A stretch of 64,000 bases of DNA from Limnanthes douglasii subsp. nivea (taxonomy: Eukaryota > Streptophyta > Magnoliopsida > Brassicales > Limnanthaceae): contig JAUPFV010000005.1 in NCBI GenBank assembly GCA_036936605.1, forward strand, positions 1,415,670 to 1,479,669, in the 5' to 3' direction. The notes beneath the pieces were generated by a model. That model had not been told where the DNA came from. It saw only the letters and a list, made by a program, of their open reading frames with translations, and did no database searches. Of the stretch, positions 1 to 8,469 are shown piece after piece (positions within the stretch are counted from its first letter, which is position 1; each line of letters opens with the position of its first letter). Position numbers and translations under genes: made by a program.

Positions 1-179
1 GCATTCATGATCGAAAAACGGTACGTGACCTTTATAGGGAATTAGTTTAGGTTGCAATAGACGGCGTAAACTTGCCTTGTTTTCTTTGTTGATTGGTCTT
101 TAATCCTGATTTGTAGCCTATCTAACTGATTTGCAGCCTTTGTTGGGATTGCAATGGGTTGGATTTTATACCTAATCTA
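1..179. other. Unassigned flanking DNA
   Basis: No coding region, repeat or RNA gene was recognised. It ends where the TGTTAGATAA terminus of the first LTR begins. Confidence 0.5.
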
Positions 180-407
180 TGTTAGATAAACAATAAACTT
201 GAACATGTGTTTATATATCGGTTATTAAAGTAGTTAGTAAGATAAGATTAAACAATTATTTTCTTCTCTCTATAAGAGACAGTGTATCGATGTTTGAAGA
301 TGAAATGAAAGTTACATCATTTCCATACTTGTTGTTTTATGTCAGTATACATATTTGTGTTTGTAAAGCGTATCTGTAGTGTTTATTTTAGGGACCTAAT
401 CCCTACA
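180..407 (+). repeat. 5' LTR of outer element
   Basis: A 228-bp repeat running from TGTTAGATAAAC to CCTAATCCCTACA. It matches 1551-1785 over its whole length with scattered substitutions and a short length change near TATGTTTTATG. It is followed after two bases by a tRNA-Met-type primer binding site. Confidence 0.85.
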
Positions 408-409
408 TT

Positions 410-421
410 TGGTATCGGAGC
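410..421 (+). other. Primer binding site (initiator tRNA-Met type)
   Basis: TGGTATCGGAGC lies two bases after the LTR. It differs by one base from the TGGTATCAGAGC primer binding site usual for plant copia elements, which pairs with the 3' end of initiator tRNA-Met. Confidence 0.85.
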
Positions 422-900
422 CCGTGTTGCCAAAGAAATGGATGACATTGAAGGAGATCAATCAAAGATAGTTGCAGTAATCAAACCGACGACAAGGGGA
501 GTCTCAGTCCCTACCCCACGTTTAGCGAAACAGACTACAACATATGGGTTGTCAAAATGAAGATAACCTTGTGTTCCCTAGGAGTATGGTCAGTGATCAA
601 AGGTGAAGATAGAGAAGATGACAAAAATCAAGGCGCCATGGTAACCATTTCTCAAGCCCAAGCAGATGGAAAAAAAGGCTTGGGACGCACTTACGGAGAT
701 GCATGATTGGTGAAGATATGGTCCAGAAGGCACGTGTAGAGGTGCTGAAACGGAAGCTGAATAATATTACACAGGTGGCAATTGCAGAGAAGCAGACGGC
801 AAAGGAGGAGCCAACAAATTCTTCAAGAAATCTTTGGATAAAGAGAAAGATCAGGCAGATGACGAAGAAGACAAGAGTCAAGTTCAATGTTAAGGGGCGA
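422..900 (+). pseudogene. gag-like remnant of outer copia-type element
   Basis: Two short open stretches (to about 560, and about 703-909) lie in different frames between the primer binding site and the nested insertion. They hold fragments such as VAIAEKQTAKEEPTNSSRN and KIRQMTKKTRVKF. The same words occur in degraded form on the minus strand of the nested element (AEKQTARQ, ANKIFKNSSDKEED), so both elements carry the same gag-derived internal sequence. No zinc knuckle or other catalytic motif is seen. It is probably a non-functional gag relic. Confidence 0.5.
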
Positions 901-1540
901 AGGGACTAGGTCCCTGCTATAAAACGGAAATGCAAATACACTTACAGACAGACAAGAACTTGGAAATGTTAACTTCTCATTTCAAAGATCAATGTACACA
1001 CTTCTGTTTCTTATATAGAAGAAACAAACAAACGGTTTGATCTTATCCAAATAACTAACATAATAACTAAGATTAGCACGTGTCTAAGTTTAATGTTTAT
1101 CCAACATTATCCCTCTTAACATTGAAATTGACTCCCGCCTTCTTAGTCGTCTGCCTAATCTTCCTCTTTATCCGAAGAGTTCTTGAAGATCTTGTTGGCT
1201 CTTTTGCTGGCTACCTTGCCGCTGCTTCTCCGCTTGAGAAATGGTTGCCTTGCCGTCCGCTTGAGAAATAGCTGTCTTGCCGTCTGTTTCTCCGCTTGAG
1301 AAATGGCTGCCTTGCCGTCTGCTTCTCCGCTAGAGAAATGGCTGCCTTGCCGTCTATTTCTCTGTAATTGCATTCGAGTGATCTGCAACACAGCTATGAT
1401 ACCAAATGTAGGGACTAGGTCCCTGCTATAAAACGGCAATGCAAATACACTCATAGACAAACAAAGCGGTTTGATCTTGTCTAAATAACTAACATAATAA
1501 CTAAAATTAACACGTGTCTAAGTTCAATGTTTATCCAACA
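901..1540 (-). mobile_element. Nested TRIM-like copia-type element, opposite orientation
   Basis: Read on the minus strand, 1407-1540 and 901-1106 are LTRs beginning TGTTGGATAAAC and ending in AGGGACCTAGTCCCT. The left copy is 206 bp; the right copy is 134 bp because about 70 bp is missing from its middle. A primer binding site (minus strand TGGTATCATAGC, 1393-1404) follows the 5' LTR, and a purine-rich stretch precedes the 3' LTR. At 640 bp in total with no pol genes it fits the size of a terminal-repeat retrotransposon in miniature. It interrupts the outer element just before its purine tract. The last bases (ACA) of the 3' LTR appear to be lost. Confidence 0.75.
1232..1363. repeat. 35-bp tandem repeat inside the nested element
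   Basis: Four units (starts near 1232, 1259, 1294, 1329) of a 35-bp motif containing GAGAAATGGCTGCCTTGCCG; the first unit is about 27 bp. On the minus strand they read as repeated SQAEKQTA-like words, so this is a tandem expansion of the gag remnant. Confidence 0.7.
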
Positions 1541-1550
1541 AGGAGGAGAA
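1541..1550 (+). other. Polypurine tract of outer element
   Basis: AGGAGGAGAA lies immediately before the TGTTAGAT start of the 3' LTR, as expected for a plus-strand primer. Confidence 0.75.
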
Positions 1551-1785
1551 TGTTAGATGAACATTGAACTTGAACACGTGTTTATATATGGGTTATTAAA
1601 GTAGTTAGTAAGATAAGATTAAACAATTATTTTCTTCTCTATATAAGAGACAATGTATAGATGTTTGAAGATGAAATGACACTTACATCATTTCCATACT
1701 TGCTGTTTTATGTTTTATGTCAGTACACATATCCGTGTCTGTAAAGCGTATATGTAGTGTTTATTTTAGGGACCTAATCCCTACA
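1551..1785 (+). repeat. 3' LTR of outer element
   Basis: A 235-bp direct repeat of 180-407, with the same TGTTAGAT start and CCCTACA end. Confidence 0.85.
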
Positions 1786-2135
1786 TTAGTAGTATTTGAT
1801 AAGATTTTGGGGGTTGGACTTCCAAATTTATGTTTGTTGTAGATTTTTTTCGACATAAATTTGTTTTGCACTTTTGAAGTTTAGGTGTGAGGATGTGCTT
1901 TTGACACAAATTGTGCTTTATAGTCTTATTGTGCACGTCCGTCCCTTAACAAATCAGCTCTTTATTGTTTTTTTGAATTTCAGAGTCCAACTTTTGAACG
2001 GACTCATCTTCAGCATTAAAAGAATGTTTGTCCTAACGTTGGTCTGCTAAAAGATGCAAAAACTTTTAAAAGAATTGCAAAAAAAAAACTTCATTCGTCT
2101 AACTTTATTCTTCCTATTATTGTTTCTTCCGAATT
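1786..2135. other. Non-coding flank, possible former 3' UTR of JMJ remnant
   Basis: T-rich DNA without a supported gene. It lies downstream of the minus-strand JMJ fragment, so it could be its old 3' untranslated and flanking region, but no diagnostic signal was recognised. Confidence 0.3.
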
Positions 2136-3010
2136 CTATCTACTTTTCTGCATCTCCTCCAGTAATGTAATAATTGCCAATCTCCATTCAATACTTTGTC
2201 TTTGGCTGCTCAGTACTTTATGCATCTCCATTAACTCTTCGGGAGGTGTCTTTTTAAAAAGTTTTCGTAGATATAGCTGCAGATTTGATGCTTCATCAAC
2301 TTCTTGGCTTTCCACGAAATGGTTTGTCTTGTTGGTTTCTACATGGTTATCGCAGTTAGTTATCCCAGTCTTGTGTTTCCAGTACCTGTCAAGTTGATGA
2401 TCCGGATCAGGAGTCTCAATGGCCTGAACTATTGATGCGGAGACAAATCCAAACATTTCGAGACCATTGACACTGGGTACAGAGGACGGAGGCGGTACAT
2501 TGCTTTCATGCTGACTAAGTTTTAAAATTTCTAACTTAAGCTTCTGGACCACCAAGTCCCAGCGTGTCTCGACTGAGACATTTTCAAATGAAATGCTTGG
2601 GCATGCTTCCAGAGTAACCTTGAATATGGGTCCAAGGAGCCCTGCATCCACAATCTCAGAAACATAATAGGTAGTTTGCGTTGGATTAAGTACATCGAAG
2701 AACCTGACATAGCTTTTAAATTATTTAGGAAATATGGCTGCTTGCTACACGAACGTTTTGTATGCACAGCAGACCCAAGCTCAACTTGCCCTTGAGTAAA
2801 AGTACTTTCCATTGTGTCATCTACCCCTGTCAAAGCTTTTTTATCAAGGTTATCAGCTACACAAACCACATCGTTTCATGCTCATCAGATGTGAAATTAA
2901 GATTTAAGTCGAAACAACCTTCATCCTTCACACCTGCTTCCTCCTTCAATGTAACAGACAAACTCAACTTTGTCCCATTTTGAATATCTGACTGCTCTAC
3001 CTCAGACTAA
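2136..3010 (-). pseudogene. 3' fragment of a JMJ14/JMJ18-like histone H3K4 demethylase gene (FYRN-FYRC domains)
   Basis: In intact plant PKDM7-group JmjC demethylases the C-terminal FYRN and FYRC domains follow the catalytic JmjC and zinc-finger parts; these nuclear enzymes remove methyl groups from histone H3 lysine 4. Here the minus strand encodes only that C-terminal portion. An acidic linker (FDLNLNFTSDEHE) is followed by FYRN-like CSKQ then AIFPK and SYVRFFDVLNPTQTTYYVSE, FYRC-like DAGLLGPIFKVTLEACP and GLEMFGFVSASIVQAIETPD, and a family-typical end with LFKKTPPEELMEMHKVLSS. FYRN is broken: about one base is lost near 2738-2745, and an in-frame TAA lies at 2721-2723. The JmjC domain is absent. 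The copia LTR begins within about 100 bp upstream, so retrotransposon insertion may have separated or deleted the 5' half. A spliced functional 3' exon is unlikely given the two lesions. Confidence 0.8.
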
Positions 3011-3089
3011 CCACGACTATGCGACCATGAATCATTACTGTCCGTCCTTTCTTCATCTTTTAATAATTCCCGAAAACTTATAGTTGGAT

Positions 3090-3286
3090 AACCTTAATGG
3101 ACAGACTAATATATATATTTATAGAGATAAACAAGAAGTGCGGAAAACAGGGGTCTGTTTTCTTATATAGAAAATACAGACAAATTATTCGATCTTATCT
3201 AAATAACTACCCTAATAACTGATATTAAACACGTCATAAACTAGACAATACGTACTAAAACCAGGTAGTTTAGATTACTTCCAACA
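3090..3286 (-). repeat. 3' LTR of the truncated copia element
   Basis: On the minus strand TGTTGGAAGTAATC starts directly after the purine tract ACAGGGGAGAA (3287-3297), just as the RNase H frame runs out. The far end is approximate because the partner LTR is missing. Internal words match the LTRs at 0.18-1.79 kb, which suggests a related family. Confidence 0.6.
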
Positions 3287-4072
3287 TTCTCCCCTGTAAG
3301 CTAAACTCCAAAATGGTCACTGCTTTAGTTAAAACGTCTGCACGCTGCTCCCCTGTACTTATGTGGTTGACAATAATCTCTCCACACTCTACACATTCGC
3401 GAATGAAATGATAGCGGATATCAATATGTTTACTTTTTCCGTGGAAAACTGGATTTTTTGCCAAATCAATCGCAGAACGATTGTCTATATATATCACGAG
3501 TGGAGATTGTTTTACATCGGTTATTTGACTAAGTAACTTGCTCAACCACACACCTTGACATGCTGCCGCTGTAGCATCCATGAATTCAGCTTCGCACGAT
3601 GACAACGCCACACACCGCTGCTTTTGTGAGACCCAAGTAATTAAACTCTCATTCAAGTAGAAAGCCATGCCACCTGTGCTTTTTCTATCCTCAAGATTAC
3701 CAGCTAGGTCGCTATCTGAGTAGCCGGACAATAAATAATTTTCAGACCCACTTGAATATACTAGCCCAAAGTTGATAGTTCCTTTCACGTAACGCAAGAA
3801 ACGTTTAACTGCATTCATATGCAATTCAGTAGGTCTTTTCATGTACCTGCTAACTACACCAACAGAGAAATATCCGGACGAGTATGAACCAAATCCCTCA
3901 ACCCACCAATTAAGCTCTTAAATTTCGTGGAGTTCATTGCCTTCCCTTTTTCATCTTTATCAATCTGTATTTTTGGCTCCATAGGATACTTTACGGCATT
4001 CCACGACCCCATACCACCTTTGTCAAGTAACTTATTGGCATAACTTTCTTGTTTAAGGTCAATATATCCCTG
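3287..4072 (-). pseudogene. Copia pol, end of RT and RNase H domain
   Basis: Normally the RNase H part of the copia polyprotein degrades the RNA strand of the RNA-DNA hybrid during reverse transcription. The minus strand encodes RYVKGT, GYSDSDLAGNLEDRKST, the VALSSCEAEFMDATAA block with the catalytic acidic residues, YIDNRSAIDLAKNPVFHGKS and KHIDIRYHFIRE, all hallmarks of copia RNase H, and ends inside the LTR as usual. The upstream portion (3843-4072) encodes the RT-RNase H connection (LIGGLRDLVHTRPDIS) but is shifted out of frame near 3876. It continues the RT found beyond the gypsy insertion at 14638. Confidence 0.9.
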
Positions 4073-4077
4073 CCCCT
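4073..4077. other. Target site duplication of the gypsy element, left copy
   Basis: CCCCT directly abuts the gypsy LTR at 4078. The same five bases follow the other LTR at 14633-14637. Confidence 0.85.
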
Positions 4078-4404
4078 TGATGAGAAAATGAATAACTAGG
4101 TAGAATGTTGGGTCTTGGACCTGATGTGACTAGAGAGAGAAAGTAAAGAGAGAGAAAGTAGAGAGAATATTATATTGTGGAATGTCCCACCTACCAAGAA
4201 TAATCGGTCTCCTTTTATAGTAAAAAAGGGTGATCCCATTAATGTCCTAGGTGGGCTGGTTTTATTACTATTTTGGTCATTCATCAAACACATTGTTTAC
4301 AAATTAGCCTCTAATGAACTGTAAATGCAATTACAGCTGTATCAAGTATTTTACATTCATAATTAACTCCTTATTATGTATTCCGGCAAATTATTCCCTT
4401 ATCA
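4078..4404 (-). repeat. 3' LTR of gypsy element
   Basis: A 327-bp repeat, TGATAAGGG... to ...TTTTCTCATCA on the minus strand. It matches 14307-14632 end to end with roughly 20 differences and one single-base length change near 4398. Its GA-rich tracts (AGAGAGAAAGTA) are shared. Confidence 0.92.
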
Positions 4405-4418
4405 GTAGCCCCCCAGTC
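4405..4418 (-). other. Polypurine tract of gypsy element
   Basis: On the minus strand GACTGGGGGGCTAC lies directly upstream of the 3' LTR start TGATAAGG. Confidence 0.75.
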
Positions 4419-5030
4419 TTCGAAAGCATCGGGAGCGAAGACTTATAAAAGAGTCAAAGACTGGTTATCGCTGTCCCCTGTCTCCTGGGTTGATGGCTGC
4501 TCTGCCTAGGCAAGATCCCTTCTTTCCTGTGTATCCGGCCCTTAAGGTACCTTCAAACGGTCGGGTCGTGGAGACTTTCTTCCCACTGCTGTTCGAACTT
4601 CTAAATCTTGTTTAGAGGGCTAGGTTCGGATGTTTTCTTCCATTTAGTCCTTGCCCCGACTTGGCTCACGAATCTCATTGGGTCGGCTCCCGCACCCTCT
4701 TGGTGGTCTCTTCCTGGGCTTAGGACGGTAGGCTGGCTTTTCGTGGCGAACTGGGTCGTGATGGCCCATCTAGTATCTTTGTTTGAGAAAGCTAGCCTAG
4801 GGTTAGCTCTTGCCAGAAGAGGGGTGACACGTGTCACCTGTTAACTCGACGCGTGCTTGCCAGCACAGTCTCTTAGGGAGTCTTTTCGCTTTCCCGCTGC
4901 TTTTTGTCGCTTGGTATTCTCCGGTCATGTAATGTTGCCTATAATACCTCACAAATTCAGATCTCTCTCAGAAGCATTATAGAGAGAGAAAGCGCTGTCC
5001 AAACTTTTCTAGAGAGGGAATGCTTGTTTT
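4419..5030. promoter_or_regulatory. Region between 3' LTR and antisense gene, possible antisense promoter
   Basis: No convincing coding region. On the plus strand a TATAATA box (4940-4946) lies about 85 bp before the first candidate ATG of the antisense gene (5031), followed by a pyrimidine/GA-rich leader. This could be the promoter and 5' UTR of the antisense transcript; it is inferred from position and the TATA motif only. Confidence 0.3.
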
Positions 5031-7555
5031 ATGAAACCCAGACACCCGAAGCAGAAACCAAAAAAGAAGAAGAAAAAACCCGTGTTCGGTTTTGAAGAGT
5101 GGGCTAGCATTGGTGACCGCGCTGAAGAATACCGACGTGCTGGATTGATTTGGGGTTCTGATTTCAAGCCGTTCACGCCTGTACCGCAGCCCCACGACCC
5201 TGTTCTTGCTGACCTGATCCCCGCTGAATCCTTCACCTTGCCTGAACCACCTGGTGCTCTATCTCCAGATACCGCTCTAACCCCAAAAATCGTCTTCATC
5301 ACTTCTAGCAGTAGCCCTCCTTGCTTCCCAGTTGTTCGATTAGGTCGCCCGACGCCTCTTCAAAGCAAAATTTCTATCTATGGGGGAAACAAGTTCTCCA
5401 ACATCTCCCACAGGAGGTAATTCTCCCGAAATGGTTCAACTCACTCCCTCCATACGAGGGTACCGAACCAGCTCTAACACTGCTAGAACTTTTTTAGGTC
5501 TTAATCAACGGCCACTGACGCCAGCGGAGTTGGATCCCGAGCGGGCTCGTCAGCGACATGACGAGGCTCATTTGGCACAAACCGGTAGTAGTGCCGGCCC
5601 TACAGATCCTCGGGTTCAACCATCCGACCCGGGCACTGCCACCGCCCTAAGCTCTGACCAAGTTCCGGTATTAAATACCGAGGAATCGGAGGTGGACGTC
5701 CTACCCGCAAACGTTAGCATTGCTGCTGCTGGTAATGCTGCTACCCCTCCCGAGGAGCCTCTTCCCGAGGAGGTAGAGGCGGTCATAACCACCACTTATT
5801 TCCGCTGGCTACCCACGAGCAACGTCGTCTTTTTTTTTGAAGACAAGTATCTCTACTTTCCTGCTGCTGAGCAAAAAGAGCTGTTGATTCGTTGGGGAAT
5901 TCCGGAGTGTGTCATTGTTCGGTTTCCCGTTCCCCGGGAGACCCCCGTACACGTTCGGTCGCGAGATATAGTGTTTTTTACCGAACTGTTCAACTGGGGT
6001 CGCCGGTTCCCCCTGGACTCCGAGATTTCTTTGTACTTCCGCACCCTCCAGATCTGCCCCTCTCAACTGACGCCCAACGCATGGTACACACTGATGTCCT
6101 GCATAATGGCCTGGCGTTTTTCGGGTCGGGTTATGCCCATGGAAGAGTACATCGCCATGTCTGGGCTGTCGAAAGCCCCCAAATTCTCGTTCTATTCTTC
6201 CATGGAAGATAGTCAATGACTTCCTTGAGGGAGACAAGGGCTGGAAGCATCGCTTCGTCTTTCTAAGCGGCTGCTGGGAGAATGGCCGCCCTTACAACAA
6301 GGAAAACCAGAGGCAACTGCTCCGGACCTGGGTTCCCGATGGTAAGCCCCTGATATATATTATTATATTATATTGTACCGATCCCTTGTGCAGTGTCGAA
6401 AGAGTTCTTACAGGGGCTGAAAAAAGACTACTTCTCACCGGGCAAAGTCACCTTCCAAGTGCTGAAAGATTATGCCAAGAAGCGCTGGGGTTGGGCGATG
6501 TATCGGGCGTTCAAAGATACCAACCTGATCATGAGCAACCTCTGGCGCTGCTCGTCAGAGGTGCTCACTATCGAGCAGTTGCGTTAGCCCCCGAGCATGG
6601 AGGATTTGATCGTAAAGAAGGATGCGTCGGGATCCCAATTGTAGCTCCCGAAGCGCAACAAGGCGCCTAGAAAACGCCCAAAACCAGAAGACGAGGTGGG
6701 GGAGAACAATGTCGGTGCTGAAGAGGCAGGGGCGGAGGCGCATCAAGAAGGAAACACTGCTGAGCGTGGTGAGGTCGATCGGGCTCAGGTGCTGGTGCAG
6801 AAAAGGAAGGGTTGGGCCGATGGAGATGGAGTTCAGACGAAGAAGTCGAATCGCTCCAAGAAGGAATGTGGGGTGATTGCTGATGCTGACAATGCCACCG
6901 TGCCGGAGCTGTTCGACCAGTATGGGGGGCTAAGGGTGGCTCGATGGTTGATCCCGTAGTGGTGATCCAAAGATGATGCTAGCCCCCCAAAGACTCCTAC
7001 ACATATCGTGACTTCATCGAGTGGCACGAAGCTTCTGTTGCTGTCGGTACTTGGGAGTCCGCACATGTTTCTGTTGCAAATTACCGACGGGCTGGCCCTT
7101 TTCCTGTACAACATGATCGTCCCCTTGACTCTGAAGGAACGCCAGGTAGGGGAATTGAGCCGACAGTTGTCGAGAGCGGAGGCGACAGTGACCGGTCTGC
7201 AAGAGGAAGTGTGGGGCGCTAAGCGGCTCAGGACTTGGGAGAGGGGGAGCTTAAGGAGGCCGAGGGTGGTTTGGAGCAGGCTAGGAAGGCCGGGGAAGAT
7301 CGTGCCGCGGCCCTGGAGCGGGAGATTACCAATCTGAAGGCAGCCAATACACTTTTTGCTGAAAAATGCAAGAAGTGGGCGGAGAAAGAAGCGGACGAGG
7401 CTAAAGCCGCATATGTGCTGTCTTTCCACCACCGCTTCCCTGACCTTTCCCTTGGGTCAATGTGGCTGGACGTGCCCGAAGGTGACCGCCCTGCTGGAGT
7501 TAGCCTTGAAGATGATGAATCGGACGACCCCGAGTCAGAGGAAGAAGAGGCTTGA
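5031..7555 (+). pseudogene. Antisense gene of the Tat element, 'putative gypsy-type transposon' family protein, disrupted
   Basis: This gene lies on the strand opposite to gag-pol. A lysine-rich start (5031-5420) and proline/acid-rich region (from 5380) lead into a domain (about 5770-6200) with YLYFPAAEQKELLIRWGIP, FNWGRRFPLDSEISLYFRTL, CPSQLTPNAWYTL and WRFSGRVMPMEEY. This fits the plant 'putative gypsy-type transposon' family often found in Tat elements; its biochemical role is unknown. A one-base shift near 6202 leads to EGDKGWKHRFVFLSGCW, then a possible 52-bp intron (6342-6393) and FLQGLKKDYFSPGKVTFQVL to a stop at 6587. The end (7235-7555) is coiled-coil-like (EREITNLKAANTLFAEKCK) with an acidic tail. 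Shifts and stops at about 5400, 6202 and 6587-7235 show that it is not translatable as one protein. Confidence 0.75.
6342..6393 (+). other. Candidate intron in the antisense gene
   Basis: The donor GATG|GTAAGC and acceptor TTGTGCAG|TGTCG bound a T/A-rich 52-bp stretch with in-frame stops. Removing it joins ...RTWVPD to VSKEFLQGL in one frame. It is shorter than most plant introns, so splicing efficiency is uncertain. Confidence 0.5.
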
Positions 7556-7734
7556 TTCTCGACGCCCTTTTTTTGTGCTTTATAGCTTTTAAAGACCTAT
7601 GGATTTTGGGGACTGCGGAGTCCCCTATAAACTTCTTTTTAAAAAGAATTTCCCTTCATCCGTTTATTGCATTCGTACTTTACATGTTTGTGAATGTTTC
7701 ATTTTATAACTGCTTTGCGATGGTCGGAACCCAA

Positions 7735-8256
7735 TGAAAGTTCTGTAGACCGATTTGGATCAGTTCGGGAACTGAATGGAGGTTCTATAGGTCAATGCAA
7801 AATTGAAATATTTCTCGTAGGGTCGGGAATTTTAAGATGTAGATCAGTTTGAATACTGAAGAACCCATGAAGGTTCTGTAGATCAATGTAAAATTGAAAT
7901 ATTTCCCGTAGGGTCGAGAAATTTAAGATGTAGATTAGTTTGAACGCTGAAAAACCTATGAAGGTTCTGTAGATCAATGTAAAATTGAAATATTTCCCGT
8001 AGGGTCGGGAAATTTAAAATGTAGATCAGTTTGAACGCTGAAAAACCTATGAAGGTTCTGTAGATCAATGTAAAATTGAAATATTTCTCGTAGGGTCGGG
8101 AAATTTAAGATGTAGATCAGTTTGAACACTGAAAAACCTATGAAGGTCATGTAGATCAATGTGAAATTGAAATATTTCCCATGGGGTCGGGAAATTTAAG
8201 ATGTAGATCAGTTTGAACACTGAAAAACCTATGAAGGTTCTGTAGGTCAATGTAGA
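7735..8256. repeat. 91-bp tandem repeat array in the gypsy 3' region
   Basis: About five full units and one diverged leading unit of a 91-bp motif containing ATGAAGGTTCTGTAGATCAA and GAAATATTTCCCGTAGGGTC. The spacing between equivalent words is 91-92 bp (about 7775, 7867, 7958, 8049, 8140, 8231). Units become more alike toward the middle. The array sits between the end of pol and the antisense gene, a location where Tat elements are known to carry variable tandem repeats. Confidence 0.92.
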
Positions 8257-8469
8257 TTAGTAATAGAAACCTCCGATCAGCTCGTCAGCTGACAAGGTTT
8301 ATAATACTTCAAAGGTTGGAAGGCAAAAATTGCTTTGATTAAAAAACATAGGGGTCGGGTGTAGTCGATGCCTCATTAAAACCTTCTCGCGCCACCGAGG
8401 TAGGAAAGAGTGCATCCCCGACCAAAGAATTCTTACAAACAATGCTCGGGTAACTAAAAAAATGTAAAA
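8257..8469. other. Non-coding spacer downstream of gypsy pol
   Basis: No coding sequence. It includes a conserved-looking stretch near 8366-8440 (GATGCCTCATTAAAACC, CCGAGGTAGGAAAGAGTGC), which is internal non-coding sequence of the element. Confidence 0.5.

Larger units (their letters stand above)
180..1785 (+). mobile_element. Small non-autonomous copia-type LTR retrotransposon (outer element)
   Basis: Two direct repeats (180-407 and 1551-1785) start with TGTTAGAT and end with CCCTACA. They enclose a primer binding site and a purine-rich tract, so this is an LTR retrotransposon in plus orientation. The interior is only about 1.1 kb, and 640 bp of that is a second element of the same family inserted in reverse. 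No protease, integrase, RT or RNase H is present, only a short gag-like remnant, so it must have depended on an autonomous relative. The LTR shares word order (GTTATTA, TAGTTA, GATAAGAT) with the copia LTR near 3.1-3.29 kb, which makes that copia family a possible helper. The 5-bp flanks (ATCTA and TTAGT) do not match, so no target duplication is visible. Confidence 0.8.

Noticed and set aside
4096..4293. 65-residue open frame found in both gypsy LTRs
   Set aside because: It is LTR sequence duplicated at both ends; the frame is interrupted by LTR function and not conserved as a protein.
4608..4844. 78-residue open frames on both strands between LTR and antisense gene
   Set aside because: Mirror-image frames in the same region with no homology; probably untranslated leader of the antisense transcript or non-coding element sequence.
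7792..8250. Overlapping 61-residue minus-strand open frames
   Set aside because: They repeat every 91 bp because of the tandem array and have no protein features.
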